Part shown: one piece after another, positions 8,658-15,456 of the stretch
Numbering within the stretch: position 1 is the stretch's first letter
How the letters are laid out: the number at the start of each line of letters is the position of its first letter
From: Terrimesophilobacter sp964651535
GTDB taxonomy: Bacteria > Actinomycetota > Actinomycetes > Actinomycetales > Microbacteriaceae
DNA length: 15,456 bases
Direction of reading: 5' to 3'
Assembly (NCBI GenBank): GCA_964651535.1
Contig: CAZYYE010000005.1
Span: 1-15,456 of the forward strand
Made by a program: the position numbers and the translations under genes
Notes under the pieces: model-generated
The model's input: only the letters and a program-made list of their open reading frames with translations
The model's database searches: none
Told to the model about the DNA's origin: nothing

Positions 8658-11600
8658 ATGAAAGAAATAGACAAGAACGAATCGAATGTAGGAGCGGACA
8701 AGCAGCCTCATGCTTGGATCGCCGTCGAACATGGTCTCGGCACTGACCGTAGGCTCGCGCCCTACACCTTGATCTTGAAGGGCGATCGCTCCGTGTATCA
8801 GGCCATCGCCGAGGACGATTGGGTGCTCGTGCTGAATGCTGCAGGGAAGATCGTTCGCGCCGGGCGCGTGCTGCGGCTCCGCTCCGGCCGCGAAACCACC
8901 ACGATCTTCTTCGACCGGCTGTCCGTCGCCGATGCTCCGGTGCCGGTCGCCAGCGTCTCGCTGGCCCCGCCGTCGTCGGGGAGCGTCGGGCGCATGCAGT
9001 GGGACGAGTTCGTGGCGGCGCTGTCCACGGCGCTGCATCAGACCGCCGGCGGCGTGCCGCCGGTCGAGGATCGGGCCTACATCCGCGAACTGTTGCAACT
9101 GGCCGTGGTGGACGACCTGCTCGGCCCGGCGGGAGGCCCGCACGAGCGCATCGTGGACATGGGTGTGCGCGACCGCTATCTGGTTGGCAAGCTGGCACCA
9201 CGCGAAGCAGCGCAAGGTGGCATCGAAGGGCTGGAAGGCCCGTTGGCGGAGGACGAGGTCGAGGAACCCAGCGACCCGATCGTGCCTGGCCAGCACGAAC
9301 CGGGTGCCGAGTTCGGGACGGCGACCGGACGGGTGGAACCCGAATCGGATACCTCCGACGAAATCGACGCCGCCAGCAACCAGTCGCTGGTGCCCAGCAG
9401 TTTCGGCATGACCTTCTGCGTCGATGGCGACGCCGAGCGCATCGAGGTCGAGGCGCGCTGGGGCAGCTACGAGCGCGTGCCCAACGAGGAACACGACCTG
9501 ACGCGGCCCAATGGACAAAAGGCCAAGGTGTGGCAGCGCATCCCCTGCGGTGGAAAGTTGGTGCTGCCGCTCACCGAAGGCGCGATCCCCCATCAGGCAC
9601 CGGATGCGAACCGTCCGGCGGTGCGGATTCAGGGTTCCATCCGCGCCAAGAACGCCAATGGCGACCGCTTGGTGACGCTGTTCCTGATCAACGCGCAGGA
9701 AGAACCCGACACCAACCGCGACACGGCGTGGCTGTTCCAGCCGGAGCTGATCGTGCGCGCAGAAGCGGAGGCATCGAGCCGTGCCATCTTCCGCCGCCGT
9801 CCCGTGCTGGGCGCCGACGGCATGGACACCGAACGCGAGTCGCTGGAGATGATCTACCGCAACCGCGTTGAGTTCGCGGTTGGTCATGGCGTCGCCGTCC
9901 ACGCCGAGACGGCGGACGACGTGACGCTGGCCACCGAGGTGCGCACCACCGTAATGCCGCAGTATGAAGTGCAGGTCACGGAGACCCCAGGCCTCGACCC
10001 TGCCGACCGTCCGGCGATGAAGGAGATGGTGGCGAGTGGTCTGCTCGACATGCAACGTCTCGCCACGCTGGACGTGGCCCAGTTGGTCAATGCCCTGAAC
10101 ATGCTGACCAAGGACTACGCGGCGTGGATCGCCGAGCAGCGCGAGCGCATCGGTGAGGACGTGGTCGGGTATGACGCGCAGGCCGCACAGGCACTGGATC
10201 GGTGTCAGGAAATCCAATCGCGCTTGCAGCAGGGCATCGACACGTTGAAGAACGACGAAAAGGCGCTGGCCGCTTTCCGCTTCGCCAACCGGGCGATGGC
10301 CATCCAGCGCGTGCGCAGTCAGTACGCGCTCGAAGTGCGGCGTGGACGTGACGTGACGGTGGATCAGTTCGATCAGCCGAAGAACCGAAGCTGGCGCCCG
10401 TTCCAGTTGGCGTTCCTGCTGCTGTCGATCCCGTCGCTGGCCGACCCCATGCATCCGGATCGCGTGCAACCGATGGAAGCTCATGCCGATCTGCTGTGGT
10501 TCCCCACCGGCGGCGGCAAGACCGAAGCCTATCTGGGCGTGGCGGCGTTCACGATGGCGATCCGTCGTCTGCAAGGCAAGCTCGGCGGCTACGACGGTTC
10601 GCGCGGTCTGGCCGTGATCATGCGCTACACCCTGCGCCTGCTGACCTTGCAGCAGTTTCAGCGCGCCACCGCACTGATCTGCGCGATGGAAAAACTTCGG
10701 CGAGATGCTCTCGTTCAGGGTGATGAATCGCTCGGCAAGGAGCCTTTCACCATCGGACTATGGGTCGGCAACAAGGTGACGCCGGGCACGACCGAGGAAA
10801 GTCACTACGCCATTCAAGCTCTGCGTGATTCGGGAAAGAACAAGGCAGGACGTACTTCGCCCCTTCAGCTCACCAGTTGCCCTTGGTGTGGCTCCACGAT
10901 CGACCCTGGAAAAGACGTTGTCGTCGATAAGGATCGCGGTAGAACGGTTGTTTACTGCGGTGACAAAAAAAGCAGTTGCACGTTCTCTCGCGGCAGGTCG
11001 AGCAGTTCGCCGTATCCGGGCATTCCGGTGCTGACGGTGGACGAGGAGATCTACCACCGCCCGCCGACGATGATGATCGCCACCGTGGACAAGTTCGCCA
11101 TGATGGCGTGGCGCGGTCAGGTGCGCACGCTGTTCGGTCGCGTGAGCCAGGAATGCGAGCGCCATGGCCTGCTGTGGCCTGACGGCGATTGCACAGGCAA
11201 TCACACCGCATCGAAAAATTCGCCAGTGGTCAAGGTCAAGAACATCGCACCGATCCGTCCACCCGATCTGATCATCCAAGACGAGTTCCACCTCATCAGC
11301 GGCCCGTTGGGCACGATGGTCGGCTTGTACGAATCCGCCGTCGATGAACTGTCCGGCTGGATGCTCGATGGCAAGACGGTCAAGCCGAAGATCGTCGCGT
11401 CCACGGCGACGGTGCGCAAAGCCAAGGAACAGGTGAACAACGTGTTCATGCGGCGCGTGTCGGTGTTCCCGCCGCACGGCTTGGACGTGGAGGACAACTA
11501 CTTCTCTGTGCAGCGCCCGATCGAGGAACGACCCGGACGGCGCTATCTCGGCGTGTGCTCGCCCGGCAGCTCGCGGCCCGCGATGCTGATCCGTGTCTAT

Positions 11601-12662
11601 ACCGCCTTCCTCACCGCCGCCCAAGCCCTGTTCGATCGCTTCGGCGAGCCCGCCGACCCGTACATGACGACGGTCGGTTACTTCAATTCGCTGCGCGAAC
11701 TGGGCGGGATGCGGCGCTTGGCCGAGGACGACGTGCAGACACGTTCCTATCGCGTGCAGATGAGCATGGTCGAACGGCCAGCACTCGCACAGCGCAGCGT
11801 CAACAATATCCGCGAGCTGACCTCGCGCGTCTCCAGTCAGGACATCCCGAAGTACCTCGACGATCTGGAGGTCAAGTTCAAGGCTGCGCTCGATGCGGCC
11901 ACCGGGAAGTACGTGACGAAATGGAACGAGGGCGACACCCGCGCCATCGACGTGGTGCTGGCGACCAACATGCTGTCGGTGGGCGTGGACGTGAATCGCT
12001 TGGGCCTGATGGCAGTCAATGGCCAGCCCAAGGGCACGGCGGAATACATCCAAGCCACCAGCCGCGTGGGCCGTTCCTTCCCCGGCTTGGTTTGCACGGT
12101 GCTCACGTGGGCGCGTCCGCGCGACCTCTCGCACTACGAGACCTTCGAGCATTACCACGCGACCTTCTACAAGCATGTGGAAGCGCAGTCGGTGACGCCT
12201 TTCTCGCCGCGCGCGATGGATCGCGGCCTGACCGGCGCGCTCCTCTCCCTGATGCGTCTGGAGAACGATGCCTTCAGCCCGAACGTGGGCGCTGGCGAGC
12301 TGGACAAGTCCGACAAGCCCGAGGTCACCGAAGCCATCGACGTGCTGGTGAGGCGGGCTTGGAACGTCAGCGAGGCGACCACCATCAAGAATCTGGCCGA
12401 GCGTGAATTGAAGGAACGCGCGGACGAATGGGCGAAGGAAGTGAGCGTACCCGGTCGCACGTTGGCCTACGAAAAGCGCGGCGCACAAGCCGCGACGATG
12501 GTCGGGCTGGTCAAGTCGCCGGGCATCCATGCGTGGGACAACTGGACGGTTCCCATGTCGATGCGCGAGGTGGAGCCGGGCGTGCGCCTGATCATGAACA
12601 CGGGACACATTTCGGACGACCACGGGTGGAAGCCCCGTCCGGTGCCGAAGGACGAGGACTGA
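8658..12662 (+). CDS. drmA: DISARM helicase DrmA
   Basis: A 1334-residue SF2 helicase, or 1346 if the ATG at 8622 is used. The N-terminal part has the DrmA-typical stretch YIRELLQLAVVDDLLGPAGG (from residue 141) and DRYLVGKLAPR (~173-183), followed by an acidic linker. Helicase motifs: Walker A PTGGGKTEAYLG (K621), a four-cysteine zinc knuckle inserted between motifs I and II (C741, C744, C767, C774), a DEFH Walker B (875-878) instead of DEAH, motif III STATV, and motif V/VI LATNMLSVGVDV and QATSRVGRS (1132-1140). In DISARM, DrmA with DrmB forms the core that engages incoming DNA. drmB starts 2 nt after the stop. The zinc-knuckle segment has lower GC and different codon choice than its flanks. 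The identification is secure from architecture and the drmB/drmC neighbours. Confidence 0.95.
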   Translation: MKEIDKNESNVGADKQPHAWIAVEHGLGTDRRLAPYTLILKGDRSVYQAIAEDDWVLVLNAAGKIVRAGRVLRLRSGRETTTIFFDRLSVADAPVPVASVSLAPPSSGSVGRMQWDEFVAALSTALHQTAGGVPPVEDRAYIRELLQLAVVDDLLGPAGGPHERIVDMGVRDRYLVGKLAPREAAQGGIEGLEGPLAEDEVEEPSDPIVPGQHEPGAEFGTATGRVEPESDTSDEIDAASNQSLVPSSFGMTFCVDGDAERIEVEARWGSYERVPNEEHDLTRPNGQKAKVWQRIPCGGKLVLPLTEGAIPHQAPDANRPAVRIQGSIRAKNANGDRLVTLFLINAQEEPDTNRDTAWLFQPELIVRAEAEASSRAIFRRRPVLGADGMDTERESLEMIYRNRVEFAVGHGVAVHAETADDVTLATEVRTTVMPQYEVQVTETPGLDPADRPAMKEMVASGLLDMQRLATLDVAQLVNALNMLTKDYAAWIAEQRERIGEDVVGYDAQAAQALDRCQEIQSRLQQGIDTLKNDEKALAAFRFANRAMAIQRVRSQYALEVRRGRDVTVDQFDQPKNRSWRPFQLAFLLLSIPSLADPMHPDRVQPMEAHADLLWFPTGGGKTEAYLGVAAFTMAIRRLQGKLGGYDGSRGLAVIMRYTLRLLTLQQFQRATALICAMEKLRRDALVQGDESLGKEPFTIGLWVGNKVTPGTTEESHYAIQALRDSGKNKAGRTSPLQLTSCPWCGSTIDPGKDVVVDKDRGRTVVYCGDKKSSCTFSRGRSSSSPYPGIPVLTVDEEIYHRPPTMMIATVDKFAMMAWRGQVRTLFGRVSQECERHGLLWPDGDCTGNHTASKNSPVVKVKNIAPIRPPDLIIQDEFHLISGPLGTMVGLYESAVDELSGWMLDGKTVKPKIVASTATVRKAKEQVNNVFMRRVSVFPPHGLDVEDNYFSVQRPIEERPGRRYLGVCSPGSSRPAMLIRVYTAFLTAAQALFDRFGEPADPYMTTVGYFNSLRELGGMRRLAEDDVQTRSYRVQMSMVERPALAQRSVNNIRELTSRVSSQDIPKYLDDLEVKFKAALDAATGKYVTKWNEGDTRAIDVVLATNMLSVGVDVNRLGLMAVNGQPKGTAEYIQATSRVGRSFPGLVCTVLTWARPRDLSHYETFEHYHATFYKHVEAQSVTPFSPRAMDRGLTGALLSLMRLENDAFSPNVGAGELDKSDKPEVTEAIDVLVRRAWNVSEATTIKNLAERELKERADEWAKEVSVPGRTLAYEKRGAQAATMVGLVKSPGIHAWDNWTVPMSMREVEPGVRLIMNTGHISDDHGWKPRPVPKDED
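10685..10990 (+). other. Low-GC zinc-knuckle insertion segment inside drmA
   Basis: Within drmA this ~300-bp stretch switches to A/T-ending codons (CTT, GCT, GTT, GGT, GAT) and contains a run of seven A's around 10965. The flanks use mostly G/C-ending codons. It spans the start of the insertion between helicase motifs I and II and encodes the CxxC...CxxxxxxC zinc-binding site (C741 to C774 of DrmA). The reading frame is intact. It may be a recombined patch or a domain under different selection. Confidence 0.5.
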
Positions 12663-12664
12663 CC

Positions 12665-14518
12665 ATGACCACCAATAGAACACCCGTCGGCGAAGTCCGT
12701 CCCAGTCAACTGCTCTGGACATACGGGCCGGGCGCGCTGATCGACTTGCCGAGCCTCTCGGTGGTGACGCTGGGCATCGACCAGTGGGAAAAGGATCGCT
12801 GCCAGCCCATCGCCGAGCCGCGCTTGCTCGCCGCCGTGCGCAAGGTGCTCGGCGCGCAGGTGGAGAACCTACGCGTGCCGCCGTTTCAGAAGAGCGAACT
12901 CGTTGATCCGTGGTCGGCGGAGGCGAACATCGGCGTGCCCGTGCGTCCGTTCCCGCGCTGGATGCGCTGCGTGAAATGCGGTCTGCTGTCGCCCTTCGAC
13001 GCGGGGCTGTTCGAGATCAAGGAAAACCGCTTCCGTCCGGAGCGAACCCGCTTCGTCCACAAGGGATGCCGTGGCTCCAAGGGCGACCAGCCCGCAAAGG
13101 ACGCCGACGCCGTTCCGGCGCGTTTCCTCTTGGCCTGCCGCGACGGCCACCTCGACGACTTCCCGTGGCACTACTTCGTCCACCGCGGCAACAGCTCATG
13201 CAAGGGAACGCTGCGCTTCTTCGAGAGCGGAGCCTCATTGCAGACCGAGAACCTGTGGGTGAAGTGCGATGCCTGCGGCGCATCGCGCAGCATGGCGCAC
13301 GCCTTCGGCAAAGTCGGGAAGGAAAATCTGCCGAGCTGCCGAGGCAGGCACCCCCATCTCGATCATTTCGACGACGAGTGCGACGAAGAGCCGCGGGCAG
13401 TCCTGCTGGGCTCGACGAACAGTTGGTTCCCCATCACCCTGTCGGCGCTCGCCATCCCGCAGGCCAAAGACCCGCTCGGTCAACTGATTCAGGACGGTTG
13501 GGAATTCTTCGAGGATCTGGATTCCGAAGCCTCGGTTGCCGTAACGGTGAAAGCGCTAAAGAAGACCGGAGGCTTGCCGGGCATCGACAAGTACCCGGCA
13601 TCCGATATCTGGTCGGCCATCGAAACCCATCGCCAGGGTGGTGAGGAGGTCGTCGGCGAGGCCGACATCAAAGGGCCGGAGTGGGAAGTGCTGACGGCGG
13701 CCAACCCGCCTGCCGACTACCCGCACTTCATGAGCAAGAAGGTCGCCACGCCCACGGGCCTCGAAAAGCAGATCGGCAGAGTGCTGCTGCTGGAAAGGCT
13801 CCGCGAGGTCAATGCCTTGCTGGGCTTCACCCGCGTGGAAGCACCCGAGGAAACGAGCGATCCGAACGAACGCCCGCAGATGGCGGGCCTCGCGCGTCGC
13901 AAGCCGGATTGGGTTCCAGCGAATCAGGTTCACGGCGAGGGCATTTTCATCCAGTTCGACGAAGAGGCGCTCCGGACATGGGAGGCGCTCGACGGCGTCA
14001 AACACGTGGATCAGATGCTTGATGCCGGTCATCAAGGATGGCGCAATTCGCGCCACCTCGATCCCAACGAGGGCTATCCCGGCATCCGGTACGCCATGCT
14101 TCACACGCTCTCGCACCTGCTCATCCGAGAACTGGCACTCGAATGCGGCTACAACGCGGCGAGCATCCGTGAACGAATCTACGCCGACACGTCGGGCGCG
14201 AATCCCCAAGCAGGCATCCTCATCTACACGGCGGCAGCCGATTCCGATGGGACGCTGGGCGGCCTCGTCGATCTGGGCAAACCGGACAACCTCGGTCGCC
14301 TGCTTCGGCAGGCGCTGAACCGTTCGAAGGTCTGCTCATCCGATCCGCTCTGCTCGGAGCATGACCCGGGCAAAGACCGCTCGCTACACGCCGCCGCCTG
14401 CCATGCATGCAGTCTGGTCGCCGAGACTTCCTGCGAGCGGGGCAACCGTTACCTCGACAGATCGTTGCTGGTGCAGACCCTCGAACGAGGGGATGCCGCA
14501 TTCTTCGCGGGGCTGTGA
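12665..14518 (+). CDS. drmB: DISARM DUF1998 protein DrmB
   Basis: A 617-residue protein starting at ATG 12665, 2 nt after drmA, with GAGGA at 12654-12658 as ribosome-binding site. The frame is open further upstream inside drmA, but the DrmB-typical N-terminus (PVGEVRPSQLLWTYGPGALI) begins right after this ATG. Cysteine clusters suggest zinc binding: CVKCG (C102, C105), KGC (C135), LACRDGHLDDFPW (C158), CDACG near residue 200, and a C-terminal set in CSSDPLCSEH, ACHACS and TSCERGNRYLDR. The C-terminal DUF1998 region is recognised by LHTLSHLLIRELALECGY, then AGILIYTAAADSDGTLGGLV. DrmB partners DrmA in the DISARM core complex; DUF1998 has no known catalytic residues and probably acts structurally or in DNA recognition. 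The drmC ATG follows after 1 nt, indicating coupled translation. Confidence 0.95.
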   Translation: MTTNRTPVGEVRPSQLLWTYGPGALIDLPSLSVVTLGIDQWEKDRCQPIAEPRLLAAVRKVLGAQVENLRVPPFQKSELVDPWSAEANIGVPVRPFPRWMRCVKCGLLSPFDAGLFEIKENRFRPERTRFVHKGCRGSKGDQPAKDADAVPARFLLACRDGHLDDFPWHYFVHRGNSSCKGTLRFFESGASLQTENLWVKCDACGASRSMAHAFGKVGKENLPSCRGRHPHLDHFDDECDEEPRAVLLGSTNSWFPITLSALAIPQAKDPLGQLIQDGWEFFEDLDSEASVAVTVKALKKTGGLPGIDKYPASDIWSAIETHRQGGEEVVGEADIKGPEWEVLTAANPPADYPHFMSKKVATPTGLEKQIGRVLLLERLREVNALLGFTRVEAPEETSDPNERPQMAGLARRKPDWVPANQVHGEGIFIQFDEEALRTWEALDGVKHVDQMLDAGHQGWRNSRHLDPNEGYPGIRYAMLHTLSHLLIRELALECGYNAASIRERIYADTSGANPQAGILIYTAAADSDGTLGGLVDLGKPDNLGRLLRQALNRSKVCSSDPLCSEHDPGKDRSLHAAACHACSLVAETSCERGNRYLDRSLLVQTLERGDAAFFAGL

Positions 14519-14519
14519 C

Positions 14520-15281
14520 ATGGAAAGGCTGCTGGAAGCCGTCACGGCCGTGGTCTGTCTGATTTCGCCCGAGAAGGTACGAGCACTGGCGGGCAGGATT
14601 CGGAAGATCGAGGCCGGAAAAGCGAACGCCTCGCTATCGGATGTCATGGGCACGGCCACAGCCAAGACCGTCGTCGATCGTCTTGTCGATGCTTGGGGAG
14701 CCACGTCGATCGGTTCCGGCGAGTTGGCCTCGATGCTTCTCGCTGGAAGCCATGCATTCGAGAACGTTTCGAGGCGCCAGTCCACCGAGCTCGTGTGGAC
14801 GGGGCCGACGACGCCATTTGTCTCCGCCCGTCGAACGGAGCAGGCGCTCCTGCAAGTCATCGACGCGGCCAAGAAAACCCTGTTCGTCACCAGCTTCGTG
14901 GCCTATGACGTCTCGGCCATCGTGGAGGCATTGAACGACGCAAGCACGCGCGGGGTGAGCATCTCGATGCTTCTCGAATCGTCGCAAGATCACGGAGGTA
15001 GCATTTCGTTCGACGTAATCGGCAAGATGAGAACGCTGGTTCCTTCCGCGAAGCTCTACGCTTGGCGTGAAAGAGCGGCCCCGTTTACGGACGGGCGGGT
15101 CCACGCCAAAGTCGCGGTCGCCGACGGCGACGTGTGCTTCATCACCAGCGCCAACCTGACGGGCCATGCGATGGAACAGAACATGGAGGCTGGACTCCTG
15201 ATCTCGGGAGGACATATCCCCCAGACGCTGGAGGAGCATCTACGCGCGTTGGTCTCCATGAGGATCGTGGCGCCAGCGTGA
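14520..15281 (+). CDS. drmC: DISARM phospholipase-D-fold protein DrmC
   Basis: A 253-residue protein; the ATG at 14520 lies 1 nt after the drmB stop, with GGGG at 14509-14512 as a plausible ribosome-binding site. An in-frame ATG upstream (14361) lies inside drmB and would add a low-complexity extension typical of out-of-frame reading, so it is rejected. The N-terminal half is helical. The C-terminal half shows one HKD motif: H195-A-K197-x4-D202, followed by ITSANLT (S210, N212) and E223, preceded by the strand TLFVTSFVAYDV. With a single HKD per chain, an active site would need a dimer, as in Nuc- and BfiI-type enzymes. DrmC is the PLD-domain member of both DISARM classes, and published work found it less critical than the core for protection. 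It is the last gene of the operon. Nuclease or phosphodiesterase activity is inferred from the family. Confidence 0.92.
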   Translation: MERLLEAVTAVVCLISPEKVRALAGRIRKIEAGKANASLSDVMGTATAKTVVDRLVDAWGATSIGSGELASMLLAGSHAFENVSRRQSTELVWTGPTTPFVSARRTEQALLQVIDAAKKTLFVTSFVAYDVSAIVEALNDASTRGVSISMLLESSQDHGGSISFDVIGKMRTLVPSAKLYAWRERAAPFTDGRVHAKVAVADGDVCFITSANLTGHAMEQNMEAGLLISGGHIPQTLEEHLRALVSMRIVAPA

Positions 15282-15299
15282 GTGACATTCCTGGGTGTT

Positions 15300-15456
15300 T
15301 CATAGGTACTTCTTGAAACTCCCCGCCGCAATATCCATCGCCACGCCGAGCAGTGCGGCACTGGGTAGCAGGATCAGCAGCGGGTTCACGCTGACCGGCA
15401 ATGCCAGGTAAGTCACCCACGGCAGCACGGCCAGCGGGATCAGGCTGGCCCTGGCG
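15300..15456 (-). CDS. Partial membrane protein, C-terminal end only
   Basis: On the - strand an open frame enters from the right edge and ends at a TGA (complement of 15300-15302). The 51 visible residues are strongly hydrophobic: ASLIPLAVLPWVTYLAL, then NPLLILLPSAALLGVAM, ending in the charged tail AGSFKKYL. This fits the last two transmembrane helices of an inner-membrane protein. I do not recognise the family. It converges on drmC with only 18 bp between stops and is probably part of the host background beside the defence island. Confidence 0.6.
   Translation of the reverse strand, partial: ARASLIPLAVLPWVTYLALPVSVNPLLILLPSAALLGVAMDIAAGSFKKYL

Noticed and set aside
8004..10574. 856-codon open frame on the - strand across the actin-like gene and drmA
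   Set aside because: It lies opposite genes with clear conserved motifs and spans two of them. Long antisense frames are expected in GC-rich DNA, and the translation is rich in His, Arg and Gln without recognisable motifs.
12428..12664. Upstream extension of drmB starting inside drmA
   Set aside because: The extra residues have the composition of an out-of-frame reading of drmA. The conserved DrmB N-terminus starts just after the ATG at 12665, which has its own ribosome-binding site.
10758..12722. 654-codon open frame on the - strand across drmA and the start of drmB
   Set aside because: Same explanation: a GC-codon-bias shadow of drmA with no recognisable domain.
14361..14519. Upstream extension of drmC starting inside drmB
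   Set aside because: It would overlap drmB by over 150 bp with low-complexity sequence. The ATG at 14520 gives the usual tight junction.
15282..15299. Possible terminator between the convergent stops
   Set aside because: No stem-loop followed by a T run could be found in these 18 bases or immediately around them.
1..15456. CRISPR arrays, tRNA genes, transposase remnants
   Set aside because: Looked for and not seen; nearly all bases are accounted for by the seven operon genes and the flanking fragment.

Overview
The window is about 15.5 kb of GC-rich, densely coding bacterial DNA, probably from a proteobacterium; a Xanthomonadales-like gammaproteobacterium would fit, but no rRNA or housekeeping marker is visible to confirm it. 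Seven genes on the + strand run almost end to end, mostly with 4-bp overlaps or gaps of 1-11 nt. They end 18 bp before the 3' end of an unrelated membrane-protein gene on the - strand. I see no tRNA, rRNA, CRISPR array, insertion sequence, attachment site or clear terminator.

The seven genes form a class 1 DISARM-type anti-phage island carrying two extra genes. In order they are: (1) the C-terminal part of an N6-adenine DNA methyltransferase (DrmMI type), cut by the left edge; (2) a GHKL (Hsp90/MutL/MORC-like) ATPase fused to a C-terminal PD-(D/E)XK nuclease-like domain; (3) an SNF2 helicase (DrmD); (4) an actin/Hsp70-fold ATPase with a long disordered N-terminus; (5) the large SF2 helicase DrmA; (6) the DUF1998 protein DrmB; (7) the phospholipase-D-fold protein DrmC. 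The textbook class 1 set is drmD, drmMI, drmA, drmB and drmC. Genes 2 and 4 are not among these named components, yet translational coupling ties them into the operon.

Layout: 3-8591 holds the methylase, GHKL-nuclease, DrmD and actin-like block. It is followed by a 66-nt gap (8592-8657), the largest in the operon. Then 8658-15281 holds the drmA-drmB-drmC core, and 15300-15456 is the flanking gene.

Working model: the methylase marks host DNA as self. DrmA and DrmB, with DrmD, recognise and remodel unmodified incoming DNA, and DrmC is the PLD-type accessory protein. The GHKL-nuclease could be an ATP-gated clamp with its own nuclease, and the actin-like protein a nucleotide-dependent switch or filament. 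The roles of these two are inference; their folds rest on motifs read directly from the sequence.
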